Below, one piece after another: positions 22,951 to 34,100 of a stretch of 64,000 bases of DNA. The position numbers were made by a program, and so were the translations under genes. Numbering within the stretch: position 1 is the first letter of the stretch; the number at the start of each line of letters is the position of its first letter. The notes below the pieces were generated by a model. That model saw nothing but the letters and a program-made list of their open reading frames with translations, was not told the DNA's origin and ran no database searches. This DNA comes from Marsupella aquatica (lineage: Eukaryota; Marchantiophyta), in assembly GCA_973895155.1 (NCBI GenBank), contig OZ316899.1:2356001-2420000 (forward strand). The letters run 5' to 3'.

Positions 22951-23170
22951 TAACGTTGGAGTGCACAAACAAACTTTTCCGCACAAAGGATACTGCCCAG
23001 GTTGTGTTGAAAGGTCGACTTGGAGGGTAGTTTAAAATTGACGTGGTTTATGGTGAGCTTGTATTCGGGGGACGGAACATTCAAACGGAATGCACCAGCA
23101 CTCAACAGGTGTCCACCGCGGGATGGAACTTGACCCATGGTTACCCTTCCTCTCTCTATGGTTACGTGGA

Positions 23171-23258
23171 TACGAAAAGGGTGGCAGTATTATAAATACT
23201 CTAAAAACAGTGGCAGTATTGTAATTTGCCACATCTTTGGTGGCAATGTAGTTAAAAG
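23171..23258 (-). repeat. Right terminal inverted repeat of the MULE
   Basis: Reverse complement of the repeat at 998-1086, with about seven differences over the whole length. Immediately outside, after TTG, is the second TTACATAATTT copy (23262-23272). Confidence 0.8.
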
Positions 23259-23272
23259 TTGTTACATAATTT

Positions 23273-24140
23273 CCTCTCTCTAATAGTGACAGAAATTTGA
23301 TTGTGTTTGCTGGGCTCAAATTCTTGCACTTCACAGAGTTGGGCAGAGCTGAACTGGGAACTGGCGGAGCTGCAAAACTAGTAACGAGGTTTGCAGTGAT
23401 TGAGATTGATTATAGTGGGATTATCGATTGAAGGAGTGGAATTTTTTGGATCTCTCCCAGATAGAGAGGTGTTTTACTTATAGGGAAATCTTTTCCAGAT
23501 AAGTAACGACTTGCTAATGGTTTTACGGGCTGGTTGATTAGGTTTAGGGTTGAATAGGCTTTAAGCACTTGGGTGCGTGCTCGGAAGAACTTTGTCGCGG
23601 GGATTAACACTAAAAGAAAGAAGCACTTACACATACACTTTTTATTAGTTAAACCAGTTTGGAGAGATCAGGAACGACACATTAACGTATGAGGTAGAGG
23701 AGGAATTTTTTGCATAGTACTATAGCACGGGAGCTGCGACGCTATTTACCTTGTGAGACAGATCATATATGGACGCAGGAGCTGCTCGGTGTTTCTTGGG
23801 ATTGCAAGTGTGCAATCTCACTTTGCGGATTTTTTACTTTGATTGCTCAAGGGCTAAGAATTTTTGAAGTAGAGAAGGACAAAATAAGTGGGCTGAGGAT
23901 GGATTGAGGTGAGATTGGAGGGAAGAGGAACGGGAACCGGGGAGTCATATGGTTGGACCTCACGGAGGAGAGGATAGAAGGACTATGATGGAGAATGGGA
24001 TGTTTGGCTAAACATAAATTGCATTTGGAGAATTGAGGAAGAAACGGAAGTAGAGCGAGAAGAAGAGGGAGCAGGAAGTGAGGATCAAGAGTGGGCTCAA
24101 AGGATAGCAGGAGATTGTGAATGTGTCAGTGAGAAGGGAA
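23273..24140. other. Right flank of the MULE, no gene seen
   Basis: No sustained frame on either strand. The last few hundred bases (G/A-rich, from about 23890) may be the leader of the LINE that follows. Confidence 0.4.
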
Positions 24141-24142
24141 GG

Positions 24143-25584
24143 TTGAGGTCACTCGGCCTTTGGTTTGGAAACACGGGATCTGTTGCAAAGCAGGAAGCTG
24201 TTTGGAGACCGGACATGCAAGCTAGCAAAAGGCAGGAAGGGGACAAAGGAGAGAGGACAAGTAACGTGCTAATGCAAGGGGGAGAAGTAAGGTTGGAAGA
24301 CGTGAATAAGGGGATTGGAGGGACTATTAACATTGCTGCTGCGTGGAGTGAGGATGGCTCGATTGAGCTATGGGACTCTTCGCTACTGATTGTAGATTCA
24401 CAGATGGAGGAGACTAGAGTGATAGTCATTGCCACACCACGGCGCCGTAAGGGGGGTAGTGTGAGCTTGGAAACCTCTTTGGGTGGGCAAATGCGGATTT
24501 AGTTACAGGGATCGGGGGCAGGGGGCTAAAGAGAATGATGGAAGGAATATTGAGGGTAGTGTCCTGGAATGTCTGTGGGCTCTGCGAACCAAATCGGAAA
24601 AATGTTGTGAAAAACTGGATTGCAGCTAGGAGGGAACGAATAGATGCATTGGCCCTGCAAGAAATTAAGGCGGATAAGTTCATACTTGATATGGCCATGA
24701 GAGTAATTCTGCCAATGTACCAATGTGTTGCATGGACACCTGAGGAAGGTTGGGGAGGCACGGCATTACTAATACATCCGAATTACAGGCTGGTCACGTT
24801 CGGGGTGGTGGATAGGGGGCGAGCAGTATGGGCGATTGTAGAGTATCAGGACTGCAAATTTGGAATCCTGAGTGTTTACGCACCGAATTCTGCTTGCCTT
24901 AGAGCCATTTTGTGGCATGAGCTTAAAATGCATCTGCCTCAGGAAAACTGGATTGTATGCGGGGACTTTAACATGACCAAAATAAGGGAGGACTCCACTG
25001 GTGATTCGCCCATGATTAAGGGAAGAGAAGCAGAGTTTTGGCAATTTCTGAAAGTTAGATTCAATCTGGTGGATACATTGCTAATCAAGGGCGAGGTACC
25101 AGGGGCGCGCTACACCTGGAGAAGGAGCAGGATGGGGTCTTTGGTCCAATCAAGATTGGATCGATTTTATCTTAGTGCAAACGGTGACTGGATTTATAAA
25201 CTGGTTGATTTGGTGCTTGTTTCCTGGGCACATCTTTCACGTCCCAAGATGGATGGTGGACTGGGGCTCAAGGATTTCCGAAGTCACTTGGATGCGCTGT
25301 TATCAAAATGGTTTACCTGTGCAATGGATTACCCGAATACGGAATGGGCCAGAATGTTTGCAGAAAATCTTAATCGGATTGGTTGGACTAACTATAAAGT
25401 GGTGCGGAGGAATGGATATACCTTCCGTCTTGGGGGGGTCACTTCCGCGGAAGTGACCCATCACGTGCGAAGAAGTATAGGCCCTTTTAATTGGGTTGGG
25501 CGGAAGACTTCCAAAGATTTGTGGAAGAACAATAGGGGTTGTTTTATTATCTCGTCAACTTTTAAGAACTATAGGCCCCCATAA
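24143..25584 (+). pseudogene. LINE fragment: endonuclease joined to a C-terminal RT piece
   Basis: From 24535 an APE-type endonuclease is clear: ILRVVSWNVCGL at the start, ALQEIKADK, the WGGTALLIH segment, ILSVYAPN, and WIVCGDFNMTKIRED. After LDRFYLSANGDW the frame jumps straight to a segment typical of the end of plant LINE reverse transcriptase (VSWAHLSRPKMDGGLGLKDF), so the RT catalytic core including the FxDD box is missing: an internal deletion of about 2 kb. Upstream, 24143-24502 is open and may be the tail of ORF1, but has no clear motif. The copy is dead. The zf-RVT end of such a LINE is seen separately at 40.4-41.7 kb. Confidence 0.85.
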
Positions 25585-26195
25585 ATAGGGCTGCCTTCCA
25601 TGGAAGGCATCCAGGTAAGTTAGGGGTTTTATGTATAACATTTTCATGCAACACGTGGCAGTTGCTAATTGGCACACATGGCACCTTCCAATTGCTACAC
25701 CTGGATTCTCTAGGAAGTATGATGAACAATTGTCAATGAGTTTGGAGACTAAGTTTTGAAGTCGCCTTGCCCATTTCAACATTCCAATTTTTGAGACTAG
25801 CAAGACACAATTATGTAGTACCCTTACTAATATCATACTATATCATACTAGGTTTAAATTGTTTTGGGGGCAGGGGAGGAGGGGGAGTGTATTGGTTTAG
25901 CCCCAATTTGAAACGAGTATAGTTTGAAATTTGGCAAGGGGTGGTTTGGGGGGTTTTGACACGGTTATTAGCAGCCGTTGGATCTCTAGGGTTTTTGGAT
26001 CCAACGCACTACAATGCCTTGGGTAAGGGTGGCCGTCATAGTAAGGATTGAGGAGGGGGGCGATTGAGCTTGCGCAGGGAGGAGGGGGTCCATTGAGCTT
26101 GCGCGGGAGGAGGCCACACTCTAGCTTTTCCTGCTTCTGAGCTTGGGCGAGAGGAGGAAAGCATTTCGATGCTCGGGCGAGACTGAGGAGGAAAG
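25585..26195. other. Spacer before the BRCT/PHD region, no gene seen
   Basis: Contains a small inverted word CCTTCCATGGAAGG near 25612 and G-rich runs from 25860 to 26110. It may include the promoter of the plus-strand BRCT/PHD ORFs, but no TATA box or start can be fixed. Confidence 0.35.
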
Positions 26196-26199
26196 TTGA

Positions 26200-26640
26200 T
26201 TGATGATGCTGTTGCTCACCATCTCCAATTGCTATTGCTGCTGCTCACCATTGTTGTTGCTACTACGAGACCATTGTCGTTGTTGTTGCTGCTGCTGTTG
26301 CTCACCATCTCCAATTGCTATTGTTGCTGCTCACCATTGTTGTTGCTACTACGAGACCATTGTCGTTGTTGCTGCTCGCCATCTCCTTCTGCTATTGCCA
26401 CCATCGCACATTTATGCTTGTCGGGTGGCCTTGTGAGTGCTGCTCGCCATCTCCTTTTGCTACTGCCACCATCGCACATTGTTGCTCACCACCGCCTTGT
26501 GAGTGTTGCTCGCCATTGTTGTTGCTGCTACTTGCCATCTCCTTTTGCTACTACCACCATCGCACATTGCTGCTCGCCACCGCCTTGTGAGTGCTACTCA
26601 CTGCCACCAGGTTGCTTGCCGCTACTGTTGAGTTTATGTC
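26200..26640 (+). repeat. CTG/TTG-rich compound repeat with a duplicated ~86 bp unit
   Basis: The block CTCACCATCTCCAATTGCTATTG ... ACTACGAGACCATTGTCG occurs twice (about 26216 and 26302). It is followed by further copies of CGCCATCTCCTTTTGCTACT(G/A)CCACCATCGCACATTG. The Leu/Cys-rich ORFs on this strand are products of the repeat and not a gene. Confidence 0.75.
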
Positions 26641-28107
26641 CACCATTGCTTCTCGTTGTTGCCATCGCCACTGAGTTGTAGCTCGCCATTGAGTTGCAGC
26701 TCGCCATCAAAAGGTATGAATGAGTGTTGCGGTTGGCCATCCCTCACCTTGTATGCTTTGCGCTGGCTATCCTTCATCTCTTCAGCTCTGCTTTGCACTG
26801 TGCAGGGAGTCCATATCGGGACACTGCCAATCAATCAGCTGCCCTCCGGTCCGTGTCGGTCATTTTTCATATTTGTAGTGTTTTTGCACTCACGTCCTCT
26901 CCTCTCTCTTTCCCCCCTACAGCTTTTAACGACAACATAGGGTTTGATTTCACCACCATTCGATTCCGGCCATTCTCAGTAAAGGCTCCCGCTAGAACTA
27001 GTAACCGTTCAATCTCCCCTTCGTTCTTGTTTCTTTTGTACTTATTGGTTGAATCCTTTGTCGGCGCATTTCACCCCTTTGTAGGACAACAGTCTATAGT
27101 CTTAAACTCAATACGAGTTTCTTTAGTTCTCTCAAGACTGGGCATTCTCTTTTGTTTTGTTTCTATTCTGGAATGACCTCTCTCTTTCTTGCATGCGCTG
27201 ACTGTCTGTCTATGTAGTCTCTACCACAGCAGTGACGAAGTTGCCTGTTGCTATTTTGCTGCATGCATAATCACTGCTAGAATGCTTTGCTTTGTAATGT
27301 GCTCCAGCATTGTTGCCTTAATGCTTGTTGCTCTAAGATTCATTCTCGCCAAATTTTTCATCCGAGCCTTGCTGTGGAATGTCTGTGCATCCTGCTTTTG
27401 TCAAACTATCAATGATTTGATTTTGTGTCTATGTCAAAAGCAATTAGATTGAAATGTCAAATTGTATTCCCTTCCCGGTTGTTGCTTCTGAACTTTGGTC
27501 GCTTGTCTTCTATTACATAGACCGCCTTGAAATCGGCAGGTTGGCTTCAGAACAGTAGTTCGTTTGCAGCAATTGAAAAGCTTTGAAGGAGGTGGATCAA
27601 CTGTGGCATTTTTGAGTGTTGTTACTACCAAATTCCACTGCGAGGTAGGTATTTGGTAATTTATTTGGACAGCAAAATAGTAACTTGTTTGCTGTTAAGT
27701 AGAATGAGTTCACTTCAGTTTATTGAAACATATGAACATTGAGTTTGTTCCCATTTCTGTGTCATGCAGGTACTGTGTGGTTGACCTTGGTACCATCTGC
27801 TTAGTTCAATATCTTCAGTAGGTTTGAAGTCTTGGCAAAGTGCATCCAGAAGCATAGGTATATTGAATAGAACTGCATCCCAATTTGGTGGATTCAAATG
27901 TCCGTATGATTGTTAGGTTTTGCTTAAATTTGTGATGAACATTCAATCTGTTTCAGTGAACATGTTTATCCTTCCTTGCTTTAGTCTTATGTCTCTTTTG
28001 TGTTTGACGTGTGCAGAGACTTACGGTTGTAGTACCCACCTACTTGGAGTGCCCACGTAAGCTCCACTCTATTACAGACATCCATAGTGACAGTTTAGCA
28101 TTTAGTG
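26641..28107. other. Possible leader or intron region upstream of the BRCT ORF
   Basis: No coding segment can be supported. Several CTGCAG/TGCAG and GTAAG/GTAGG words suggest introns of an unresolved 5' untranslated region, but none joins frames that would prove it. Confidence 0.35.
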
Positions 28108-28563
28108 ATGGGTTGTAGGCTTGAGACTACAGCCAAGCCTAGTATAGTCTCAAAGCCAATTTTCCGGGATGTTAATGCCATCTTAGTTCCAGGTGGATTT
28201 TCCAGAGCTCATTTTGAAGTGTTTCGCACAAAGCTTAAGGAACGCCAGGGTGGCCAATCCGAGGACCTAACCAGTGACATCACTCACATTGTTGCTGGAT
28301 CTTGGGCAGCAGTCATGTCCAAGTGGTCATGGTCTGAAGTGAATTGTCTAGTTCAAAAGCACACATTGAAAGTTGTGTCATTTGAATGGATGTGTGAATC
28401 CCTTAAGGTAGGGTTCCGCTTGCAAGAAGACCTTTTCAACTTAATGTTGACAGAGACAGAGTCAAAAAAAGATAATAGAAAGAGAGAAAGAGAGAAAATG
28501 AAACAGGATGAAGCAAATGCCAATTGGAGGAGTGTGAACTTGATCAGACGCAAATCGGTGTAG
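28108..28563 (+). CDS. BRCT-domain ORF or exon
   Basis: The first ATG is at 28108. Residues about 15-115 follow the BRCT pattern: PIFRDVNAILVPGGFS, then SDITHIVAGSW (the THIV strand), then LKVVSFEWMCESLKVGFRL with the conserved W of the last helix and the usual S-L-K after it. BRCT domains bind phosphopeptides or DNA ends, mostly in DNA repair and checkpoint proteins. The C-terminal tail is Lys/Glu-rich and may be intronic, because a donor-like AAG|GTAGGG follows the CESLK codons. The next plus-strand ORFs carry PHD fingers, as BRCT and PHD also co-occur in plant BRCA1/BARD1, but here BRCT comes first and alone. Whether this is a host gene or transposon cargo is open. Confidence 0.7.
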   Translation: MGCRLETTAKPSIVSKPIFRDVNAILVPGGFSRAHFEVFRTKLKERQGGQSEDLTSDITHIVAGSWAAVMSKWSWSEVNCLVQKHTLKVVSFEWMCESLKVGFRLQEDLFNLMLTETESKKDNRKREREKMKQDEANANWRSVNLIRRKSV

Positions 28564-28680
28564 CTTATTGTATATGTGTCCCATGATGTTGAAGCACTTA
28601 TAAAGAGGTCTTTGTCTGTTGCAAACTGTTGCAAAGATTTTCAAATGGTTGAGATAGTAACTTCACTTTCTTTTCTGCAG

Positions 28681-29254
28681 GGTCTATTGATATATTGCGG
28701 GAAGTGTGGAGGTTTTGTTGAGGCCCCTGTTGAGGTTGATCCTTGTCCCTTGTTTGTTGTGGCCTTGTCATTTTGTTAGAGTTCACAAGCACAATCTCAG
28801 TCTAGGTGCACTGAAGATGGTTGTGACTCGCAACGCACTCTCTCAGTACCATCAACAGAAGGGTGAGCGATTTTGTTTGAAGATGATTCACAGTGGGGTC
28901 GTGCCTGTAGACTGTGCTGTCACTTGGGGCTATCCAAGTGTGCCTCGCAACCATTATAGAAGGCTGAATACATCCCCACCAGTCCCAAACAGTATCCGTC
29001 TAGTTAAACAGACAGTTGGGGTGCTGGATGAGGACTGTGTCTTCTTGGAGGCTTGTCTCCATTGTCACACCCAGACATGTGATCGTTGTAGGCGAGGTGA
29101 CTCAAACAGAGTGCAAACTTTTGCACAATACATGGCAAGAATGGCATGGGGTGGTTGCCTAGCATGGAATACTTGTCATTTCATCAATGATTGTGTCTGT
29201 GGTGGGACACGTCCAGGTTCTGCCCATGATAATGATGCACATTCAAGTTGCTGA
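28681..29254 (+). CDS. Cys-rich ORFs between BRCT and PHD parts (probable exons)
   Basis: A strong acceptor (CTTTTCTGCAG at about 28670-28680) opens a short frame with LLIYCGKCGGF. A second frame (to 29254) holds YHQQKGERFCLKM, LLEDCVFLE-like sequence (VGVLDEDCVFLEACLHCHTQTCDRC) and TRPGSAHDN. The C-x2-C pairs look zinc-binding, but I do not recognise a family. Position suggests they belong to the same transcript as the BRCT and PHD ORFs. Exon joins are unresolved. Confidence 0.45.
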
Positions 29255-29393
29255 CTTGTAATTCTGCATTGCTCACATTGCAGGATGGATCAAAGGAGCC
29301 CACAGGGAAGTGATGCCCCTGGTGGAGGCTACTGGCTGTGATTGCTGGTGGACTGTTGCTCCTTTTGGTACATCACATGCCTGCCCCTAATTT

Positions 29394-30119
29394 TTGAAGG
29401 TAATTTTGCAGATCTTGTTCAGCATGGCACACATTGCTCGTCAGTTGTTGGATCCAAGATTTGGGCATAGGGAGCACCTTTGTATGGATCCCCCTTGTTG
29501 TTTTCAATGTGATGAGGGAGGAACTGTTTTGTTCTGTGATGGCCCTTGTGGTTGCCATTTTCATTATGTAGTTGATGGCCACAACCCCAATGAAGAAGAT
29601 GGCCATGGACCTACATGTGAGCGCATTGTCATTTCCAGAGGACATGATTGGGCTGCAACTTGGCTTTGTGACCTATGTCAGCAAAATAGAGGAAGATGTT
29701 TTGGTTGTGGACTTCTTGGCAGAACCTTGAGACCCAGCACAGACGAGCCCCTTGTGGTCCAGTGTTCTCATGATGACTGCTACTCTTTTTACCATGTGGG
29801 CTGTCTCCAACTACTTCTGCATTTGGGGGAAATGCCTGTCACCCGCCATCCAGATAACCCTGATGCACATCCCGATGCTCTTATATGTCCACAACATTAC
29901 TGTGAGGTCTGTAAGGAGTATTGGGAGGGCATTTGGGATTTTGTCCAATGTTGTAGATGCCCTCGTGCATGGTGTCGTGATGAAGGACCAACAGCAAACA
30001 GGCACTTGAGGAGAGGGGTGAGGGGCCGAGACACCTGGGACATTGGACAGTGGCGCATGATTTACTGTAATCGCCATGTCATTCCAGAGGGTTTTGATAT
30101 CCCTAGTACCCATGACTAG
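29394..30119 (+). CDS. EDM2-like PHD / extended-PHD array
   Basis: Likely begins at the acceptor TTTTGCAG|ATCTTG near 29411. Residues 35-95: CCFQCDEGGTVLFCDGPC, then FHY and WLCDLC (a PHD finger). Residues 102-173: CFGCGLLG, then VVQCSHDDCYSFYHVGC and ICPQHYCEVC (an extended PHD). Residues 186-194: QCCRCPRAWC, a partial third finger. This order and the spacer words (CDxGG...LCxGxC, CFxCxxLG, FYHxxC, CPxHxCxxC, CxRCP) match the PHD block of plant EDM2, a chromatin reader that affects transposon silencing and IBM1 splicing. EDM2's other domains are not seen here; instead BRCT precedes and a transposase follows. The ORF is intact. Confidence 0.78.
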   Translation: MKVILQILFSMAHIARQLLDPRFGHREHLCMDPPCCFQCDEGGTVLFCDGPCGCHFHYVVDGHNPNEEDGHGPTCERIVISRGHDWAATWLCDLCQQNRGRCFGCGLLGRTLRPSTDEPLVVQCSHDDCYSFYHVGCLQLLLHLGEMPVTRHPDNPDAHPDALICPQHYCEVCKEYWEGIWDFVQCCRCPRAWCRDEGPTANRHLRRGVRGRDTWDIGQWRMIYCNRHVIPEGFDIPSTHD

Positions 30120-30192
30120 ACACATCTTATAACTTTCACCTTTTTTGGAGTGGACCCATAAGACAACCTAAATTATATGAACTTAAGTGTGG

Positions 30193-30298
30193 TGCGTCCC
30201 ATGGCTCCCTAAACCCAAGAAACCCCCCAGCTCAAGCCGATTCCCGCGGGTTTCGTGCTTGGCGAGGCCGTTTCCGCGGCTTAGCGGCATGGGACGCT
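30193..30298. other. 3'-terminal inverted repeat (hairpin) of element B
   Basis: GCGTCCCATG at about 30195 is the inverse of CATGGGACGC at about 30288, with ~85 bp between that contain CCGCGG and CCCGCGGG words. On the element's own strand this forms a terminal hairpin just before the end. Element D has the same arrangement, now split by element C. Confidence 0.5.
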
Positions 30299-30429
30299 GC
30301 TAACCTTCTACTACTACTATTAACATTTTACACACATATACTGGACAGATCCTTCATCGGGTCATGAGATACGTAGCCGGCCTAATATAGGCCTTCCCCT
30401 GTCTTCCCCTGTCTTCCCCTCCGTCTTGT

Positions 30430-30457
30430 TAGGTATGTTTGGATTCCGCCGCCGGAA
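30430..30457 (-). promoter_or_regulatory. Conserved 3' stem-loop module of element B
   Basis: On the minus strand, TTCCGGCGGCGGAA (30457-30444) followed by TCCAAACATACCTA. It is the same module as in A, C, D and F, here about 256 bp from the 3' end. Confidence 0.55.
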
Positions 30458-31108
30458 TGATCCCCAATAGGCTTGGTTAAGCCGCTAAGACCTCTCTCAG
30501 CTCGACACATCCAACTCTCACTCCCCTGCTTACTTTCCTTCTTTCTGTTGATGTGGGCACTCTTCACACAAGTTAATGCGACACACAAATAGCAAAATGA
30601 CTCATTCTGACTGAGTCATACCATGCACTTGCCATACAAACAGTACATCTCATACACAAGTTCTGCGAACTAAGCCGTGAGGCCAACTCTATTCAGCTCT
30701 TAGGCATGAGGAAACATGAATATACACAAGGGTCACTGTATGACTAACCGAGAGCTTCTCGTACTACTTGATCCCAGCCCGGCTGGTGCAAACTAAAAAC
30801 TTGCTAAAGAAGAGGCCCTGAGCTCCCCGCTGCCCAGGTACTTATCCTGGTAGTGGATCCGCCATTCTTTGCATCGTAAGCCTAATCTACTTAACAGTAA
30901 TCTACTTGCCCGAATCTACCTATGTACAGCAAGGCAGGAGCACAAGTGTTGCTCCTACCAGTGGGACCGCAATCCCACTAAGCTAAGTGTCAGGGCCGCT
31001 CCTGGTTCTGATCCTAATCCTAAACGTGGAGATCCGTGCCCGCCCTGCCCACTCACGCCTCCTCCCTCCACGTCCGCCCTCCCTAAAAGGAACGGCGCCC
31101 TTGCACCG

Positions 31109-34100
31109 TCACGACACCGGTGGTGGATCCTCAATGGACGCCCCCAACACTTCCTCCTCAGCCACTGCCGTTGGCCCGCCTACTGACAGATTACCTGCCC
31201 TTGACCGAGTCAACTCTCCCTCGGCCTGACTGGGTCCACCTTCGGCTTCAGCCTCGACACCGGCCTCGGCAATACCCACGGCTTCGGCTTCAGCCACCCC
31301 CACGGCTTCGGCTTCAGCCACTCCCTCGGCTTCGGCCTCCCCTTCCCCTAGGGTAGTTGGATCCTTAGCTGTGACCCTGTCTGGGGTCGGTGCCGGGTCT
31401 ACCTCCTTGATCACCACGGCCTGTGAAGTCGTATTACTCCTTGACCCTGAAGGTTTCCGCTTCTTCTTCGTTGGTGGCTCGGCAGCTGGTCCCTTCCCCT
31501 TCCCACTTACCTCCGGCACTGGTGCAGGTGGCGCGGCTTGTCCTTCGGCAATTACCACCCCTGGTAACTGGTTTGTCCCAACAGGAGATGGACCTGCTGC
31601 AGCTAAGCATTTAAATACTGCGGCTTGTTTCTTCAGCCGCTCTGTTTGGTTGTCGGCCCGCCGCTGTAGGTTCTCCATCTTCCTCGTGATTTCCTCCAAC
31701 TCCTCTTGGGTTTCATCCAGGTCCTTACGTGCCCCCTCCAGCTCGTTTTTGGCCTCCTCCTGCTCCCTGTGGGCTTCCTCCAATTCCTTCTTCAAGGTAG
31801 CCTTCTCCTCCTGGGTTGCTCTTAGCTCCTTGTCGAGCTCTGCAATGATGACAGACTCCATCTGGTTCATCTTGGCGTAAGTCTGTTCGAGCATCTCGTC
31901 CTTCTCCCTTAGGTCGGCCTTGAAGCTGGCCGTCAGGGACGCAAGCTCCTGCTGCAGCGCCATAATCCCTTGATAGGATTTCCCTAACTCGACCTCCTTC
32001 TACTCAAGGGCTCCGCGGATTTTCTCGAGCTCCCCTTTCAACGCCCATTCCTTTCTTTGGGTCTCCGCCATGGCCCGGCTGTTGGCTGTTATGTGGGCCT
32101 CCTCTGTATTCTTCAGCTCTTGCTTCCACTTTTCCCTTTCTTTGATCGTGTCGGCCAACTCTTCCTGCGTCTGAGTCAGTTTATCCTTGATATTCTGATT
32201 ATCAGCCTGCGCGGCGTCCAACTGCCCCCGCATGATGTTCAGCTCATGTCGTTTAATCCGCAGTTCATCTTGGGCTTTCTTGGCCGCCCTTAGATCTTCA
32301 ATCTCGGCTTCCATCCTCCTAAGCCGCCGAATGACCTCGTCCTTCTTGCTTCTCTCTAAAGCCACCGCTTCTTCTAATTGGTGCTTCTCCAACTGCTCCC
32401 TATGGAAAAAGGGTCCTACCTCCAACTCCTCTCCAAAGATGCCGAGCGCAAGTTCCCCACACATCTCACCATACTCCATGGCTCTATTCTTAGCGTAGGT
32501 GGAGTAAGTAGAAGTGATCGGCATCGCCCATCGTGGCCTCTGCTCCCAAGCCGTCCTGCGGATCTCTTCAATCGTGGCTAGAGGTTTGCTTCCTTTTTCG
32601 GCTAGCCGCCTGATGTCCTCCGGCCAATCTCCTCCTGGTAAATCCTTTTCCTTAGCCAGGGCGGCCTCTTCCTCCTGCTTGATTCGCTCCTGAAATTCCT
32701 GCACCGTCTGTTTTATGCCGTCGAAGCTCGGGGGAGCAACATCTGGTGGGGGAGACTCAGGGCTACTCTGCTGGTTGGGGTCCCCTCGCACTACCCTTGG
32801 AAGTGTGGGGACAAACCGGCCACAGGTCCTTACTCCTGGAACGTGATGGTCCGACCCATAGCCGGAATTATCATGGCTGCAGTCCTCCACTGCCTCCTCT
32901 ACCTCTTGGATTTCCGGCTTCTCCCTCTCCTCTTCCTCGGTAGGAGCTTCAGGCAATTCTGCCTCAGATTCGGAGCTTGAGGTTCCCACGTACATTCGAA
33001 CACCTGGCTTGGATTCCGGCCTGATTCTCTCGTCTCCAGCAAAGGGGTTTTCTCTTGTGAGCCGGTGTAGGCCTACCTCTGTAGTAGTGTCCTGCATGGT
33101 TGCCGTTGCCGTTGTTGTTGCCGATGCCGATTTCTTTTCTTTCTCCAGTAGTTTCAGCAGACTCTGCATGCCTGGTTGCTGCATTGGCAAGTCTTCCTTC
33201 CTGGGCCTAAACACCTGCTCGATCGTAGGACTAACAGGTGGTTGAGGCTTCTCAGCCAACGGCCTCGGCGTTGGAGCTTCCTCGGGTGCCCTTACCTGCA
33301 GGGGAAGTACCGGGGCAAAAGTCTGACCTCTGGCATACCGGCACAACAGCGGCATGTGATAGCCAAGCCGCGACACGCTCCCCATGCCGATTACCTGCTG
33401 CTCCTCCTTTAAGATCTTCTTCAATTGGTTGAGGAGGTACCCGTTGTAGTCCCGGCTTGGGTCTGGCCTTTCTGCCAGATAGACCTGTGCCTTGCCGATC
33501 TCTGCCCTCGGCAAGTTACAATGCATGGTCACCCGCAAGAAGTCGATCATCTCTCCTATGTGCGGGTTGGTGCAGGTGTTCCGGAAGAAGCCATTCTTCG
33601 TTGATGGCCCGGGGAACGACCGGAACTCCTTGTCAGGCAAGGTCTTCCTGGTATCAACTTTGGTCTTATTGCCCATCGGCAAGCCAAACACTTCGGCAAT
33701 CACCTTGGGAGTAAGATAGAAATCCTTCCCATATATCCTCGTGCAATTGGTCTCGGGTTCCCATGACCCCACGAATTCTAATAGGTCTGACTCCGGTACC
33801 TCCGGCTTCAGCCATGGTAATCTTACAAAGGCCTCCAAGCCGGATCCGGCCATGAAGCCTTGGTACTTCTTGGTCTGCATGGCCGTAAAGCATGCATCCT
33901 CCTCCCGTGCAAAATGTAGTTGCACCTCCACCGGTAGGGTTGCCGCCCAGCCCTTCCAGGTGTCATCCCTGGTTGGAATGGCCTTGATGGGATCGACCTC
34001 CTCCTCTTCGGCTTCTCCCTGCCTCCTGCTCTGCTGCTCGGCTGGCTTCTTTGGTGCCGTCGACCTCGTTCTTTTTGCCGGGGTGGCTTCATCGTTGACG

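Larger units (their letters stand above)
996..23261 (+). mobile_element. MULE DNA transposon with two convergent genes, split by two later insertions
   Basis: The ends are ~88 bp inverted repeats (998-1086 and 23171-23258, about seven mismatches by eye) just inside an 11 bp direct repeat. Inside lie a MULE transposase gene on the plus strand (12529-14576) and a second two-exon gene on the minus strand (22067-15272), which converge, as mudrA and mudrB do in maize MuDR. Removing the CACTA element (2145-12221) and element A (16023-21985), each with its own target duplication, leaves a MULE of roughly 6.2 kb, a normal size for an autonomous element. The transposase has a frameshift and an in-frame stop, so this copy is unlikely to be active. 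Confidence 0.8.

Noticed and set aside
26196-26681. Leu/Cys-rich 161-codon ORF
   Set aside because: It is a translation of a CTG/TTG-rich tandem repeat, open in several frames at once.
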